Positions 45,791-57,230 of a stretch of DNA of 64,000 bases are shown in pieces. The notes under the pieces were generated by a model. That model was not told the origin of the DNA and ran no database searches. It worked only from the letters and a program-made list of their open reading frames with translations. Both the position numbers and the translations under genes were made by a program. Location: contig CM076848.1 of the NCBI GenBank assembly GCA_039519185.1, positions 122,526,989 through 122,590,988 of the forward strand, in the 5' to 3' direction. Numbering within the stretch: position 1 is the first letter of the stretch; the number at the start of each line of letters is the position of its first letter. The stretch is from Astragalus membranaceus (taxonomy: Eukaryota > Streptophyta > Magnoliopsida > Fabales > Fabaceae).

Positions 45791-48404
45791 TGTAACACCC
45801 CCTTTTCTACCCGGTAAAATATAACGGTAAAATCAGAGTTTTAAAAAAATTATTTTTCATCATATCAAAAGGGAATGTCACACACTTCATTAATTCAACG
45901 TCAATAACATAAAGAGTCTCGCCAGTAGGGACAACGCCCGAAAACAACGTTTAACTATGTCACCGCAAAATAATCACCACGCAGCGGAAATATAATAACA
46001 GAGTTTCGAAGTCAAGAACCAAGACATCTAAATCAAGTTCAACAAAATCCAATAATAATTCTACGATCTAATGCCCCCCTGAGTGTTACATATCAGAAGC
46101 AGACACCTGACTCGAATCTAGTGAAAGTAGCTAAGCCTTCACTCGGGATCACCTGCAAGTTACCACAAGGGTAACAAACCACAGAAAGGGGGTGAGATAT
46201 CACATCGCATAAGGAATCATATGAAAGACCGTATAGACAGGTCCAACAGTCAGGTAATCACACAGGCAACGAGTCAACAACAACATAACAGGCAATCTAT
46301 CACTCCGACAGTCAATATACTACGACAATAGTTAATAACTAACAACGGAAGTTCACCACAGTCATATGACACCGAATATACAATGACCATATTCATCGCA
46401 CAAGTCCACACGGCCACCGCCCTACGACACAGATCCATACGGGCCACCGCCCCCTAACAACAATTCATACGAGCCACCGCCCCACGAGCCACCGCCCTCT
46501 AACGACAAATTCATAACGGGCCACCGCCCTTTAGCAACAAATCATACGCCAACAATCCATATATGTAATTCACCAATCAAGGACCAACGTTGTCCATCAC
46601 TAACATAGCAACAACATCGTTAATATTACAACGTCACAACATGGGTGCCAAGGGCACTGACGGCATCACAACAACCTAGGCACTAGGGCACTAACAATCA
46701 TCTCAACAATTTGGGCACTGAGGCATTAACATCATCACAACACCAGAAAAGGGTTTAAACACCGAAATAGCTTTACCACGCCAACGAAAACAACCACCGG
46801 GGCAGCCACTTGAGGCGCCCAGAAACCATCAGAAAAATTACACCACTTTGCCTCAAATTAGAACATTCAGTTAGGCCTCTGAACGAGCTTTCCACAACAT
46901 TTTAAAACGCCTCAATCGGAGTACCGGGTCAAAAGTTATCCCAAAAACAAAAACGGGAACGAGACACCAAGAACTGGCGCAGGAGGGGATCCGGCGCCCA
47001 TCAGCGCAACGCAGAAACTGGCGCAGGACAACACAGACAGCAACACAGTTGGCGCCCAGGGACAGGGACCCGTCCAATTTTTCGTAAACGAGACTGAATC
47101 GCGTAGGAGCCAGAATGGAACACTTCAACCCAGTAATATAAGGTATTCTATGCTTGAACACGAACTAAAAAGTCAAGGGAACAAGAATTCACTTGGTTCC
47201 CATCGATAGGGATCCTGCACCAAAAACTGGCGCAGCAGCAACACAGACAGCAACACAGTTGGCGCCCAGGGACAAGGACCCGACCAATTTTTCGTAAACG
47301 AGACTGAATCGCGTAGGAGCCAGAATGGAACACTTCAACCCAGTAATATAAGGTATTCTATGCTTGAACACGAACTAAAAAGTCAAGGGAACAAGAATTC
47401 ACTTGGTTCCCATCGATAGGGATCCTGCACCAAAAACTGGCGCAGCAGCAACACAGACAGCAATACAGTTGGCGCCCAGGGACAAGGACCCGACCAATTT
47501 TTCGTAAACGAGACTGAATCGCGTAGGAGCAAGAATGGAACACTTCAACCCAGTAATATAAGGTATTCTATGCTTGAACACGAACTAAAAAGTCAAGGGA
47601 ACAAGAATTCACTTGGTTCCCATCGATAGGGATCCTGTACCAAAAACTGGCGCAGCAGCAACACAACCCATAGGGTGGGCGCCTAAGGCGCCAGATTTTC
47701 CAGCAACATAAAAAGGTGGATTTTGTCAAGATCATGGCAACATAATGGCAATTCAAAAACATAGGAAACAACCATCTCAAAACACAATTATTCAAGACAA
47801 CACCAAACCATATATTAATCAAAACGTTTCATCAAACACATATTAGACATCACACATGCTTGAGCATTACCAAACCCCAACCCACATACCATCCCTCATA
47901 TCAATCTTTATAAAATATGAATCTCACCCTTACCTTGTTTAGAAGAATTCGAATCCCTAGCCTTAGGAAGCACCACGAAAACTAGCTTGCCCTTCTCTCT
48001 CCTTGCTACGCCTCTCCTTCTCTTGTGGCTTGCTTGGAAGTCACGCTTCTCTCCTTATTTTTCTTTCCACTTAGCCGTCCCACTCTTCTCTCACTCTCTC
48101 ACAATCTCTTTTGTTTTTCTTTTTCCCAAACGTGAATGGCAACCCTAGTTACTAAAACCCCTCATATGCTCGATTTCTCTTGGGCCTCCACTTATCACAT
48201 GCGAATTACCCACCCTAGGCCCTCATTTAATTTTGCTAATACCCATCCCTCATGGACTAACCAACACCTTCATGTAATATTTAATTAAATCCTTATTATT
48301 ACTTTACCACCTAATTTTTATTTAATTAAATCTACCATCCCCATCAAGTCAAACAATCCACACAAACAATTAAATAAGTCTTTAAATGAAAATGGGGCGT
48401 TACA
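45791..48404 (-). repeat. 3' LTR of the gag-only element
   Basis: TGTAACACCCCC...GGCGTTACA, 2614 bp. It holds a 'gccaccgccc' cluster (46405-46540) and a 210-bp tandem array (47016-47664). Frames of 60-100 residues within the array repeat at 210-bp intervals and are by-products. Confidence 0.92.
47016..47664. repeat. 210-bp tandem array in the 3' LTR (three copies plus a stub)
   Basis: Units begin 'aactggcgcag' at 47016, 47225, 47435 and 47645. Each holds 'acagttggcgcccaggga' and 'ttcgtaaacgagactgaatc'. Copies differ by single bases. Confidence 0.95.
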
Positions 48405-49416
48405 ACTCTCCCCCACTTAAAAGAATTTCGTCCTCGAAATTACCTGCTAACGCGAACACCTTCCCGCTAACTTTCTCTTTCTTCGGCTTCTGGCACTGGC
48501 TGCTGATGTGCCCCTCCTCACCACAGTTGTAACAGAGCACCTCCTGATGTTCACACGTAGACACTCCATGCCCGATCTTGCCACAACGGAAACACTTCTT
48601 CCTCTCCACATTGCACGCACTTGCCTTGTGGCCAGCCTGGCCACACCTGAAACACTCGATACCGGAGGAAGCACCTCCCCCACTAGACTTCTGGCCCTCC
48701 GAACTCTCCTCTCCCTTGCTCTTACCACCTGAAACATCATAGGGCTTTCCCCTAAACTGAGAATTTCTCTTCTCCTTCACAGCCTTGTAAGCAGCAGAAC
48801 TGTCTTCCTCATAGATCCTACACTTATCAACCAATCTAGCGAAGACCCGAACCTCTTGATATCCAATTGCTTTCTTTATATCAGGACGTAGACCACTCTC
48901 GAACTTGACACATTTTGAAAATTCAGAATTGGCATCATTAGCATAATAAGGACAAAATTGGGCCAGCTCCTCAAACTTCGCGGCATAATCAGCCACAGTC
49001 TTGTCTCCCTGCTTCAGCTCTAAAAACTCCACTTCTTTCTTGGCTCGCACATCCTCAGGGTAGTACTTTCTCTTGAACTCTCTTGTGAAAACCTCCCAAG
49101 TCACTTCCTCACCAGCATTTTCCAATCTTCGCAGCATTCCCAACCACCAGTCGTCAGCTTCCTCTGCTAGCATATGAGTCCCAAACTTCACTTTCTGAGC
49201 TGGAGTACACTCCATGACACGAAAGACCCGCTCTATCTCCTTCAGCCATGACAACGCCCCATCCGGGTTGTACCGACCCTTAAAGGTGGGTGGGTTCTCT
49301 CTCTGGAATGTAGCCAAATTGCGCGTCCCGTCATTAACAACACCGGGTATATTACCCATCGCCCCGGCTATAGCCTGCAAGGCAGCAGCAAGTGCAGCAT
49401 CGTCCCGTCTGGCCAT
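48400..49416 (-). CDS. gag: Gag protein with three zinc knuckles (intact, 338 residues)
   Basis: The ATG at 49416 opens an uninterrupted frame. Residues ~30-200 match the plant retrotransposon Gag/capsid domain (motifs PPTFKGRYNPDGALSWL, EEADDWW, FKRKYYPEDVR). A Ser/Gly-rich linker follows, then three CCHC knuckles at C255-C268, C275-C288 and C295-C308. The frame ends with ILLSGGEL, the last residues being translated from the polypurine tract, and the TAA stop at 48402-48400 lies in the first bases of the LTR. Tekay elements normally continue after the knuckles into protease, so an internal deletion has fused gag to the pre-LTR end in frame. Gag packages element RNA in cytoplasmic particles; this copy could still make it. 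Confidence 0.9.
   Translation of the reverse strand: MARRDDAALAAALQAIAGAMGNIPGVVNDGTRNLATFQRENPPTFKGRYNPDGALSWLKEIERVFRVMECTPAQKVKFGTHMLAEEADDWWLGMLRRLENAGEEVTWEVFTREFKRKYYPEDVRAKKEVEFLELKQGDKTVADYAAKFEELAQFCPYYANDANSEFSKCVKFESGLRPDIKKAIGYQEVRVFARLVDKCRIYEEDSSAAYKAVKEKRNSQFRGKPYDVSGGKSKGEESSEGQKSSGGGASSGIECFRCGQAGHKASACNVERKKCFRCGKIGHGVSTCEHQEVLCYNCGEEGHISSQCQKPKKEKVSGKVFALAGNFEDEILLSGGEL
48405..48416 (-). other. Polypurine tract of the gag-only element
   Basis: - strand GTGGGGGAGAGT immediately before the 3' LTR. It is also the coding sequence for the last residues of gag. Confidence 0.9.
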
Positions 49417-49511
49417 TCTAGCACTGCAACAGAAAACAGAATTCAGAAACGAGTAACAAACTCAATGTTACTCAACACGACGACTCGACTAACGGCCGGA
49501 CAGACCGAACT

Positions 49512-49523
49512 GCTCTGATACCA
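49512..49523 (-). other. Primer-binding site (initiator Met tRNA type)
   Basis: - strand TGGTATCAGAGC, four bases inside the 5' LTR at 49528. The ~95 bp between this site and the gag ATG is a short leader. Confidence 0.92.
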
Positions 49524-49527
49524 CTAA

Positions 49528-52142
49528 TGTAACACCCCCTTTTCTACCCGGTAAAATATAACGGTAAAATCAGAGTTTTAAAAAAATTATTTTTCATCAT
49601 ATCAAAAGGGAATGTCACACACTTCATTAATTCAACGTCAATAACATAAAGAGTCTCGCCAGTAGGGACAACGCCCGAAAACAACGTTTAACTATGTCAC
49701 CGCAAAATAATCACCACGCAGCGGAAATATAATAACAGAGTTTCGAAGTCAAGAACCAAGACATCTAAATCAAGTTCAACAAAATCCAATAATAATTCTA
49801 CGATCTAATGCCCCCCCTGAGTGTTACATATCAGAAGCAGACACCTGACTCGAATCTAGTGAAAGTAGCTAAGCCTTCACTCGGGATCACCTGCAAGTTA
49901 CCACAAGGGTAACAAACCACAGAAAGGGGGTGAGATATCACATCGCATAAGGAATCATATGAAAGACCGTATAGATAGGTCCAACAGTCAGGTAATCACA
50001 CAGGCAACGAGTCAACAACAACATAACAGGCAATCTATCACTCCGACAGTCAATATACTACGACAATAGTTAATAACTAACAACGGAAGTTCACCACATT
50101 CATATGACACCGAATATACAATGACCATATTCATCGCGCAAGTCCACACGGCCACCGCCCTACGACACAGATCCATACGGGCCACCGCCCCCTAACAACA
50201 ATTCATACGAGCCACCGCCCCACGAGCCACCGCCCTCTAACGACAAATTCATAACGGGCCACCGCCCTTTAGCAACAAATCATACGCCAACAATCCATAT
50301 ATGTAATTCACCAATCAAGGACCAACGTTGTCCATCACTAACATAGCAACAACATCGTTAATATTACAACGTCACAACATGGGTGCCAAGGGCACTGACG
50401 GCATCACAACAACCTAGGCACTAGGGCACTAACAATCATCTCAACAATTTGGGCACTGAGGCATTAACATCATCACAACACCAGAAAAGGGTTTAAACAC
50501 CGAAATAGCTTTACCACGCCAACGAAAACAACCACCGGGGCAGCCACTTGAGGCGCCCAGAAACCATCAGAAAAATTACACCACTTTGCCTCAAATTAGA
50601 ACATTCAGTTAGGCCTCTGAACGAGCTTTCCAAAACATTTTAAAACGCCTCAATCGGAGTACCGGGTCAAAAGTTATCCCAAAAACAAAAACGGGAACGA
50701 GACACCAAGAACTGGCGCAGGAGGGGATCCGGCGCCCATCAGCGCAACGCAGAAACTGGCGCAGGACAACACAGACAGCAACACAGTTGGCGCCCAGGGA
50801 CAGGGACCCGACCAATTTTTCGTAAACGAGACTGAATCGCGTAGGAGCCAGAATGGAACACTTCAACCCAGTAATATAAGGTATTCTATGCTTGAACACG
50901 AACTAAAAAGTCAAGGGAACAAGAATTCACTTGGTTCCCATCGATAGGGATCCTGCACCAAAAACTGGCGCAGCAGCAACACAGACAGCAACACAGTTGG
51001 CGCCCAGGGACAAGGACCCGACCAATTTTTCGTAAACGAGACTGAATCGCGTAGGAGCCAGAATGGAACACTTCAACCCAGTAATATAAGGTATTCTATG
51101 CTTGAACACGAACTAAAAAGTCAAGGGAACAAGAATTCACTTGGTTCCCATCGATAGGGATCCTGCACCAAAAACTGGCGCAGCAGCAACACAGACAGCA
51201 ACACAGTTGGCGCCCAGGGACAAGGACCCGACCAATTTTTCGTAAACGAGACTGAATCGCGTAGGAGCCAGAATGGAACACTTCAACCCAGTAATATAAG
51301 GTATTCTATGCTTGAACACGAACTAAAAAGTCAAGGGAACAAGAATTCACTTGGTTCCCATCGATAGGGATCCTGCACCAAAAACTGGCGCAGCAGCAAC
51401 ACAACCCATAGGGTGGGCGCCTAAGGCGCCAGATTTTCCAGCAACATAAAAAGGTGGATTTTGTCAAGATCATGGCAACATAATGGCAATTCAAAAACAT
51501 AGGAAACAACCATCTCAAAACACAATTATTCAAGACAACACCAAACCATATATTAATCAAAACGTTTCATCAAACACATATTAGACATCACACATGCTTG
51601 AGCATTACCAAACCCCAACCCACATACCATCCCTCATATCAATCTTTATAAAATATGAATCTCACCCTTACCTTGTTTAGAAGAATTCGAATCCCTAGCC
51701 TTAGGAAGCACCACGAAAACTAGCTTGCCCTTCTCTCTCCTTGCTACGCCTCTCCTTCTCTTGTGGCTTGCTTGGAAGTCACGCTTCTCTCCTTATTTTT
51801 CTTTCCACTTAGCCGTCCCACTCTTCTCTCACTCTCTCACAATCTCTTTTGTTTTTCTTTTTCCCAAACGTGAATGGCAACCCTAGTTACTAAAACCCCT
51901 CATATGCTCGATTTCTCTTGGGCCTCCACTTATCACATGCGAATTACCCACCCTAGGCCCTCATTTAATTTTGCTAATACCCATCCCTCATGGACTAACC
52001 AACACCTTCATGTAATATTTAATTAAATCCTTATTATTACTTTACCACCTAATTTTTATTTAATTAAATCTACCATCCCCATCAAGTCAAACAATCCACA
52101 CAAACAATTAAATAAGTCTTTAAATGAAAATGGGGCGTTACA
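49528..52142 (-). repeat. 5' LTR of the gag-only element
   Basis: 2615 bp, almost identical to the 3' LTR, with its own 210-bp array. It is followed by ATTGC. Confidence 0.92.
50754..51402. repeat. 210-bp tandem array in the 5' LTR (three copies plus a stub)
   Basis: Same copy number and register as in the 3' LTR, with unit starts at 50754, 50963, 51173 and 51383. This fits copying of one LTR into the other at the last transposition. Confidence 0.95.
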
Positions 52143-52465
52143 ATTGCGAGTGAGGGCTTAGCTACCTTCGCTAGTCTGAGTCGGTGTCCTTTGCTTTGAT
52201 ATGTAACACTCAGGGGAGGGACGAACCTAGACTTTGGCTGTTGCATTTTATTTATTTGGAGTCCATTCATGACGTTATGATTTTATTGTTTTGAAAACTT
52301 ATTTCTATTCCGCTGCGTGGTTATGTATTTTTGACAAAGTGTTATATATATCGTATGTGACGTTTTGAACTATCGTTGAATGTGTGACATCTCTTTTCGA
52401 AGTATGAAATTTTTTTGTAACTATGATTTTATTAAATAATTACCGGGTAGAAAAGGGGTGTTACA
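52143..52465 (+). repeat. Inverted LTR pair, right arm, outer part
   Basis: It continues the right arm after the second ATTGC and ends AAAAGGGGTGTTACA, the mirror image of the left arm head. Confidence 0.9.
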
Positions 52466-52750
52466 ACTTTCACTATTACATTGGTTATTGGTTATTATTC
52501 GAAACCATTTATATTTTTATGGAATAAGATTTAATTTGTTTTCCATGATTGATTTAAAATGTATGTGATAGGAGACATTGGGATTAAGATAGTTAAAATA
52601 AGGGTAGAAAAGAGAGGGGTGTGCGTAGAAATCTTATATACACCATGTAGTGAGCTAAGTACCTTGCCCAGCCCAATGTGATCAAACCATTAACATTTCA
52701 GCTGATCAAACCATTAAAATAAAGGAAGTGTATCCTTACTGTCTAATATC
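52466..52750. other. Probable body of the split solo LTR
   Basis: AT-rich non-coding DNA between the inverted LTR pair and the LINE. Confidence 0.35.
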
Positions 52751-54563
52751 CCAATTTGGTCAAATCCTGGACAATATCTTGGAATACCTGCTGAGTGGGG
52801 TGGCTCAAACGTACAAAGTTTAAAATGGCTGAAAGAAAAGGTCAATGGCAAGTTAGAAGGGTGGAAAGGAAATCTTTTGAACCAAGCAGGCAAGGAGGTA
52901 CTAATTAAGGCAGTCATCCAAGCAATTCCTAGCTATATAATGTCAATTCTGATACTGCCTAAGACTTTCTGTGACTCTCTCACCTCAAATGTGGCTAAGT
53001 TCTCGTGGAAATCAAATGGAAGGTTTAATGGTATCCATTGGAAGACGTTTGAAGCTCTCAGTTTCCCAAAAGAAGAAGGAGGCCTAGGCTTTAAAGATTT
53101 CAAGAAGATGAACTCTGCCCTAATCTCTAAACAGGTCTGGAGGATGATTAATGATCCTAGTTCTTATTGGGCTACAACTTTAAAATCCATCTACTTCCCT
53201 AATTGCACTTTTGGGAGGCTTCTTCTCATAGAGGAGCCTCTTGGTTGTGGAATAGCTTCAAACAGGGAAGGGAAATACTGAGAAATTCAGGAAGATGGAT
53301 GATAGGATCAGGTACTTCTATCAATATCTCAAAGGATAATTGGCTTAGTTCTGGTAACAAAGTGATGATGAAACCTAATGCAACTGCAACTACTGTATCT
53401 GAACTTATGGGGGAAGATAAAAAATGGGACTTCAATCAACTCAGGCTAAATTTACAATCTCAGAGTGCAATAGAGGCAGTTAAAACTCCAATCTCATGGA
53501 CTTCACAACAGGATAATCTCATATGGCCACATAGTAAGGATGGGTGTTATTCGGTGAAGTCAGGGTATAGGACTCCAATTGATACTACTACTAGCCTAGG
53601 TAGTGGTCCTAGTTGCTCTACAACTACTCCTGAGAGACTATGGAGGATGATTTGGTCGGCCAAAATTCCTAATAAAGTGAAACACTTTATTTGGAAGGTA
53701 AGTCACAATATTATCCCTACTAGAGAAAATCTTTGTAAGAAAAGAATTCCCATGTCGCACCTATGCCCCATATGCTTGCAAGAGACTGAAACCAGTGAAA
53801 ATATGCTTCTACTATGTGATTGGACCAGACCCCTATGGTTTGGCCTTCAAATTGTCACTCCCCCACCCCTATGGGTATAACTTCTATTCAAAGATGGATA
53901 GTGCAGGCTCTAGATTCTCCAATGGCTATTGAAAACAACCTCTCTACTTGGATATTCTTCACTCTGTGGAATATCTGGATTGCTAGGAATGACAAGGTTT
54001 TTCATGACAAAACTCCTAACCCTCTTAGCTCTCTTCATAAAATCAAAACTCAGTGCTGTGAGTTTCTCTCGGTTAAGCAAATCAGTACTACAAGCAACCA
54101 CAGCCTACAGAATATTGCTACTACTAATGTGCACGCTCCTCCTACTCAATGGAGGCCTCCTCGTGATCATTATGTCAAAATCAACTGTGACTCTGCATAT
54201 GATCAAACAACGGGAAAGGGCTTCTCAGGAGTTATTTGTAGAGATGTGCAAGGAAACTTACTTTCTGCGACCTCAACTCGATTCTTTGCTTCTTCTCCTC
54301 TTATGGCTGAAGCTCTAAGCCTCCGAGATGCCGTCTCCTTTGCGATTAACCTTCATCTCGAGCAAGTCATATTTGAATCTGACAACAAGATCCTCGTTGA
54401 GGTGTGTATTGGAGCATTAGAGAAGAGGGAAATACAGAGCATCGTGGAAGACATAAACAACATGAGAATGAACATACAGAACTCAGAACTAACCTGGATA
54501 AAAAGGGAAGGTAATCAATGTGCACATACGATTGCTTCTCTTGCGAGGGAGGATGCTCTCTAA
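52751..54563 (+). pseudogene. L1-type LINE ORF2 C-terminal half (RT end, zf-RVT, RNase H)
   Basis: It starts within the end of the reverse transcriptase (QYLGIPAEWGGSNV, then NQAGKEVLIKAVIQAIPSYI). The zf-RVT-type domain follows (SAKIPNKVKHFIWK, LCPICLQETETSENMLLLCD), then an RNase H domain (KINCDSAYDQTTGKGFSGVI, ESDNKILVEV). Frame changes occur near 53215 and 53850. The 5' end is missing, as is usual for LINE insertions. It sits inside the solo LTR. Confidence 0.88.
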
Positions 54564-57100
54564 GGATCATGGACGATTCGCCCTCCTCCGTTACTCCGGC
54601 GGGCTCTGGTATCTGATGCGCAAGCTTTGTGGAATTGAAGAGTTGATCAGCTAGGAAATTGATGCATCGCTTCGCAATTGAGTTTTCTGGAACTCAATTG
54701 TTACCTGATGCAAAGATTTTGGGTAGTTGAGATGATTTGAGCTGGAGTTTGTTGGCGATTTTGTGGTTCGTCGAAGCTAGGGTTTTTTTCGGCAACGAAA
54801 GGAGTAGGCTCTCTCTCAATGATTGGTGTTTTATCTAAATTAAGTAACAAACAATGGTTCTATGTTTATGCTTTTTTAGAATTGGGTCTGGTTGGTGGCT
54901 TGTAAACCGCTTCGGCCCATTAAGTGTGATGTGTTATCATCTTTCTTTTAGTTTGTTAATTACATTGGACGTATGGTTTGGGCCTGACCCATTTTTCTTC
55001 ATGAAATGAAATCATAGTCCTTCTGACCAAAATAAAAGTAAGGGGAAAAAACATTTCAAATCCCATCTTGCATTTCTTCCCTCTTCATATTGAGTGAGAA
55101 AGAGAGGTAGATAGAATAGAGAGATAGAGTAAGGCGTGAGATGAGGGAGGAGGATTTGAGAAATCTTCTATCACATTGTTGATTCATATCAATCCCTAGA
55201 TTGATAACCATTATCATCAACTTTCATCTGTTCTCATTCAAACCAGAAAATACCTTCAAACACCACCAAAAACTATTCAAAACAGAAACCAAAAACAGCT
55301 ACTTTTAACCTTCATAGATAACCAGGTTATGCATGTCATTGTGTGAGGTTAAATCTGAAGCCAAACCTTATATTTATGGTAGAGGAGGGTTGGGAGGAGA
55401 AGATTGGAGTTGCAGCTAGGTTTTTTCTAAGCATTTTCGTGGAGATTAAAGGTTGGAAGTAGAGGTATTATTACCACTGAAAATTCTGGGTTCAAACAGA
55501 TTTTTTGAGTCACCTTGAAGGGCTTGCAAGTTTCAATTTTTTGTGAATCTGAGCAAAGGGGTTTATGGAATAGTTGAAGGACATGGTAAGCTAGGAATAT
55601 AAGCAATAAAGATGGAATTTTGGTCCCAAATTCGTGCAGTTAGAAAGGCTTGAAGTAGGGGAAAAGTTGCTGGAAAATTTCTGCAGAAATTATTGTTGAT
55701 TAGTCAACTTTGGAGCTTTGAATGTCATGGATTCTGATAGATTATGCGCAAAAGGCTTGAGTAACTGTTAAAGGACATGGAAAACTTGATTATTGAAGCT
55801 TAATCTTGCAAAATGGTGCTCATTTTCGTGGAGAATAATGAAGTAAAAGTTCAGGGTAGTTGCTGAAATTCTGGGCAAAATGCAGTGTGTGGTGGTTGCC
55901 TTGTGGGTCATGTAACTAGCTGAAATTGTGAAATTTTAGCCAAGTAAATCAAGGAACCTTTAGAGGGGGTGACAAGCTAGAAAATAGAACTTAGAAGTAG
56001 CATTTTGGATGTTGATAATTAGTTGATTGAAAGCTAACAAAATGGAAAAATAACTGTTTAGAATCATTTTCCTAACTTGGGTGTTCACTTTGGGGGAGTT
56101 GCAAATGTGATTGGAGCTCAATCAAGATAGGGGGAATTGGTTATTGCTAGTTCTAAAATTTGAAGGGCTTCAAGAAGTGAGTTCCTCTAACACACTCTCC
56201 TAAAGAATCATATGCTTATTGCTAGTTCTAAAATTTGAAATGTGGATTTGTTGAAATATGTGATTTGTTGATTTTTCCCTCTTATCTAGGATCTTTCCTA
56301 ACTTTTTTTTTGTCAAGGATCTTTCCTAACTTAAACGTAACCTTATCTTGTGGCATATGATATATGATGTTGTCTTTATTATTATCGCTTGGAATTGATT
56401 TGGATTGAATATGTATTTTTTTTTTCATCCCGAGAGAGAACTGATGTACTATATTATCACAAATTTAGATTAATGGATAATGAGGACATACTTAGATTGG
56501 GAAGTCATGAGCCAAAGTCTTTGACCCGTATGCACCTTCAACTATATTGTTAGAAGGGGGTTCCCTAAGGAAATTAATTGGATTTCCTCGTAGGGTTATG
56601 TCGTAGGTGAATCAAGTAAAAGATATCTTAGGAGATTTAGTGAGATGTCGGTTTCTAAAACTCACTGAGATTTATGAAAATCTCACCCTTCAATTATCGT
56701 GGTTTTTCAGATAAGCAGGTGGCACTTGGTGGAAATAAGATTCAAGAAAAGGCTCCCTAGTTCTTGATTGTCCTTAGAATGTTTATTTTGAGACTTGTGT
56801 ATTTTGAGCCTTTCTTGGCACTCTTTTGAAATTTCTTGAAGTGACATAAACTGTTTAAATTATAACTTCTGTAGTTCTTAAGTACGTACGCACTATAGTA
56901 CTTGGATTGTGATAGTCTGAACTTATGTTTTGGGCCCATATATTAATTACCTATGGGAATAGTTATGATTTTTTATCATACTTATTTTTTGACCTTATAT
57001 TCGAGATAATATTTCAACTAATTTGGGCCAGGTAGTAATGCGTACCTCTGATTGTAAAATGCTCAACATTCTTAATTTAATGACGATTAAATTTACGATG
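54564..57100 (+). other. LINE 3' tail and body of the solo LTR
   Basis: The first ~270 bp are probably LINE 3' UTR. The rest, with the phrase 'aaactcactgagattta' and the terminal 'acgatgttaca', resembles an LTR body. No coding region. Confidence 0.45.
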
Positions 57101-57230
57101 TTACACAAGGACTATTTTAAAAACAACCTTTTTGTAAGGACCAAAATGAATAATTTTAAATTTTGCAAGAACCAAAATGGATATTCGCTGTATTTGCAGG
57201 AACCAAAGTGATATTTAAGCCTAAATACTA

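Larger units (their letters stand above)
45791..52142 (-). mobile_element. Gag-only LTR retrotransposon (TR-GAG type, Tekay-derived)
   Basis: It has two 2.61-kb LTRs (45791-48404 and 49528-52142), a 1.12-kb internal region with a single intact gag, and the target duplication ATTGC on both sides (45786-45790 and 52143-52147). The primer site at 49512-49523 and polypurine tract at 48405-48416 give - orientation. I saw about nine substitutions between the LTRs, so the insertion is young. It encodes Gag but no protease, RT or integrase. The described TR-GAG class of plant elements has the same layout. Confidence 0.92.
44661..57105 (+). mobile_element. Solo LTR in the MITE, itself split by later insertions
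   Basis: TGTAATACCC at 44661 and GATGTTACA at 57105 are flanked by identical CAAGG (44656-44660 and 57106-57110). No second LTR, primer site or pol is visible, so this is a solo LTR left after recombination. Its body, probably 52466-52750 plus ~54840-57105, is separated from its first 27 bp by the inverted LTR pair and interrupted by a LINE. The sense strand is +, judged from resemblance of its head to other sense LTR starts here. Confidence 0.7.
44368..57221. mobile_element. MULE MITE (~400 bp) expanded by nested insertions
   Basis: The ends are GGTTTAAATATCATTTGG (left) and, inverted, GGCTTAAATATCACTTTGG (right). The 9-bp flanks TAAATATTA (44359-44367) and TAAATACTA (57222-57230) differ at one base. 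Removing the solo LTR insertion (44661-57105 plus one CAAGG) leaves 293 + 111 bp of continuous 'ccttgcaaaa...aaggaccaaaatg' hairpin sequence. The original element was therefore only ~400 bp. Confidence 0.8.

Noticed and set aside
46871..47581. Series of 60-96-residue frames repeating every 210 bp (also at 50609-51319)
   Set aside because: They mirror the 210-bp tandem array in the LTR. The composition is unlike a protein family and the frames overlap in two registers.
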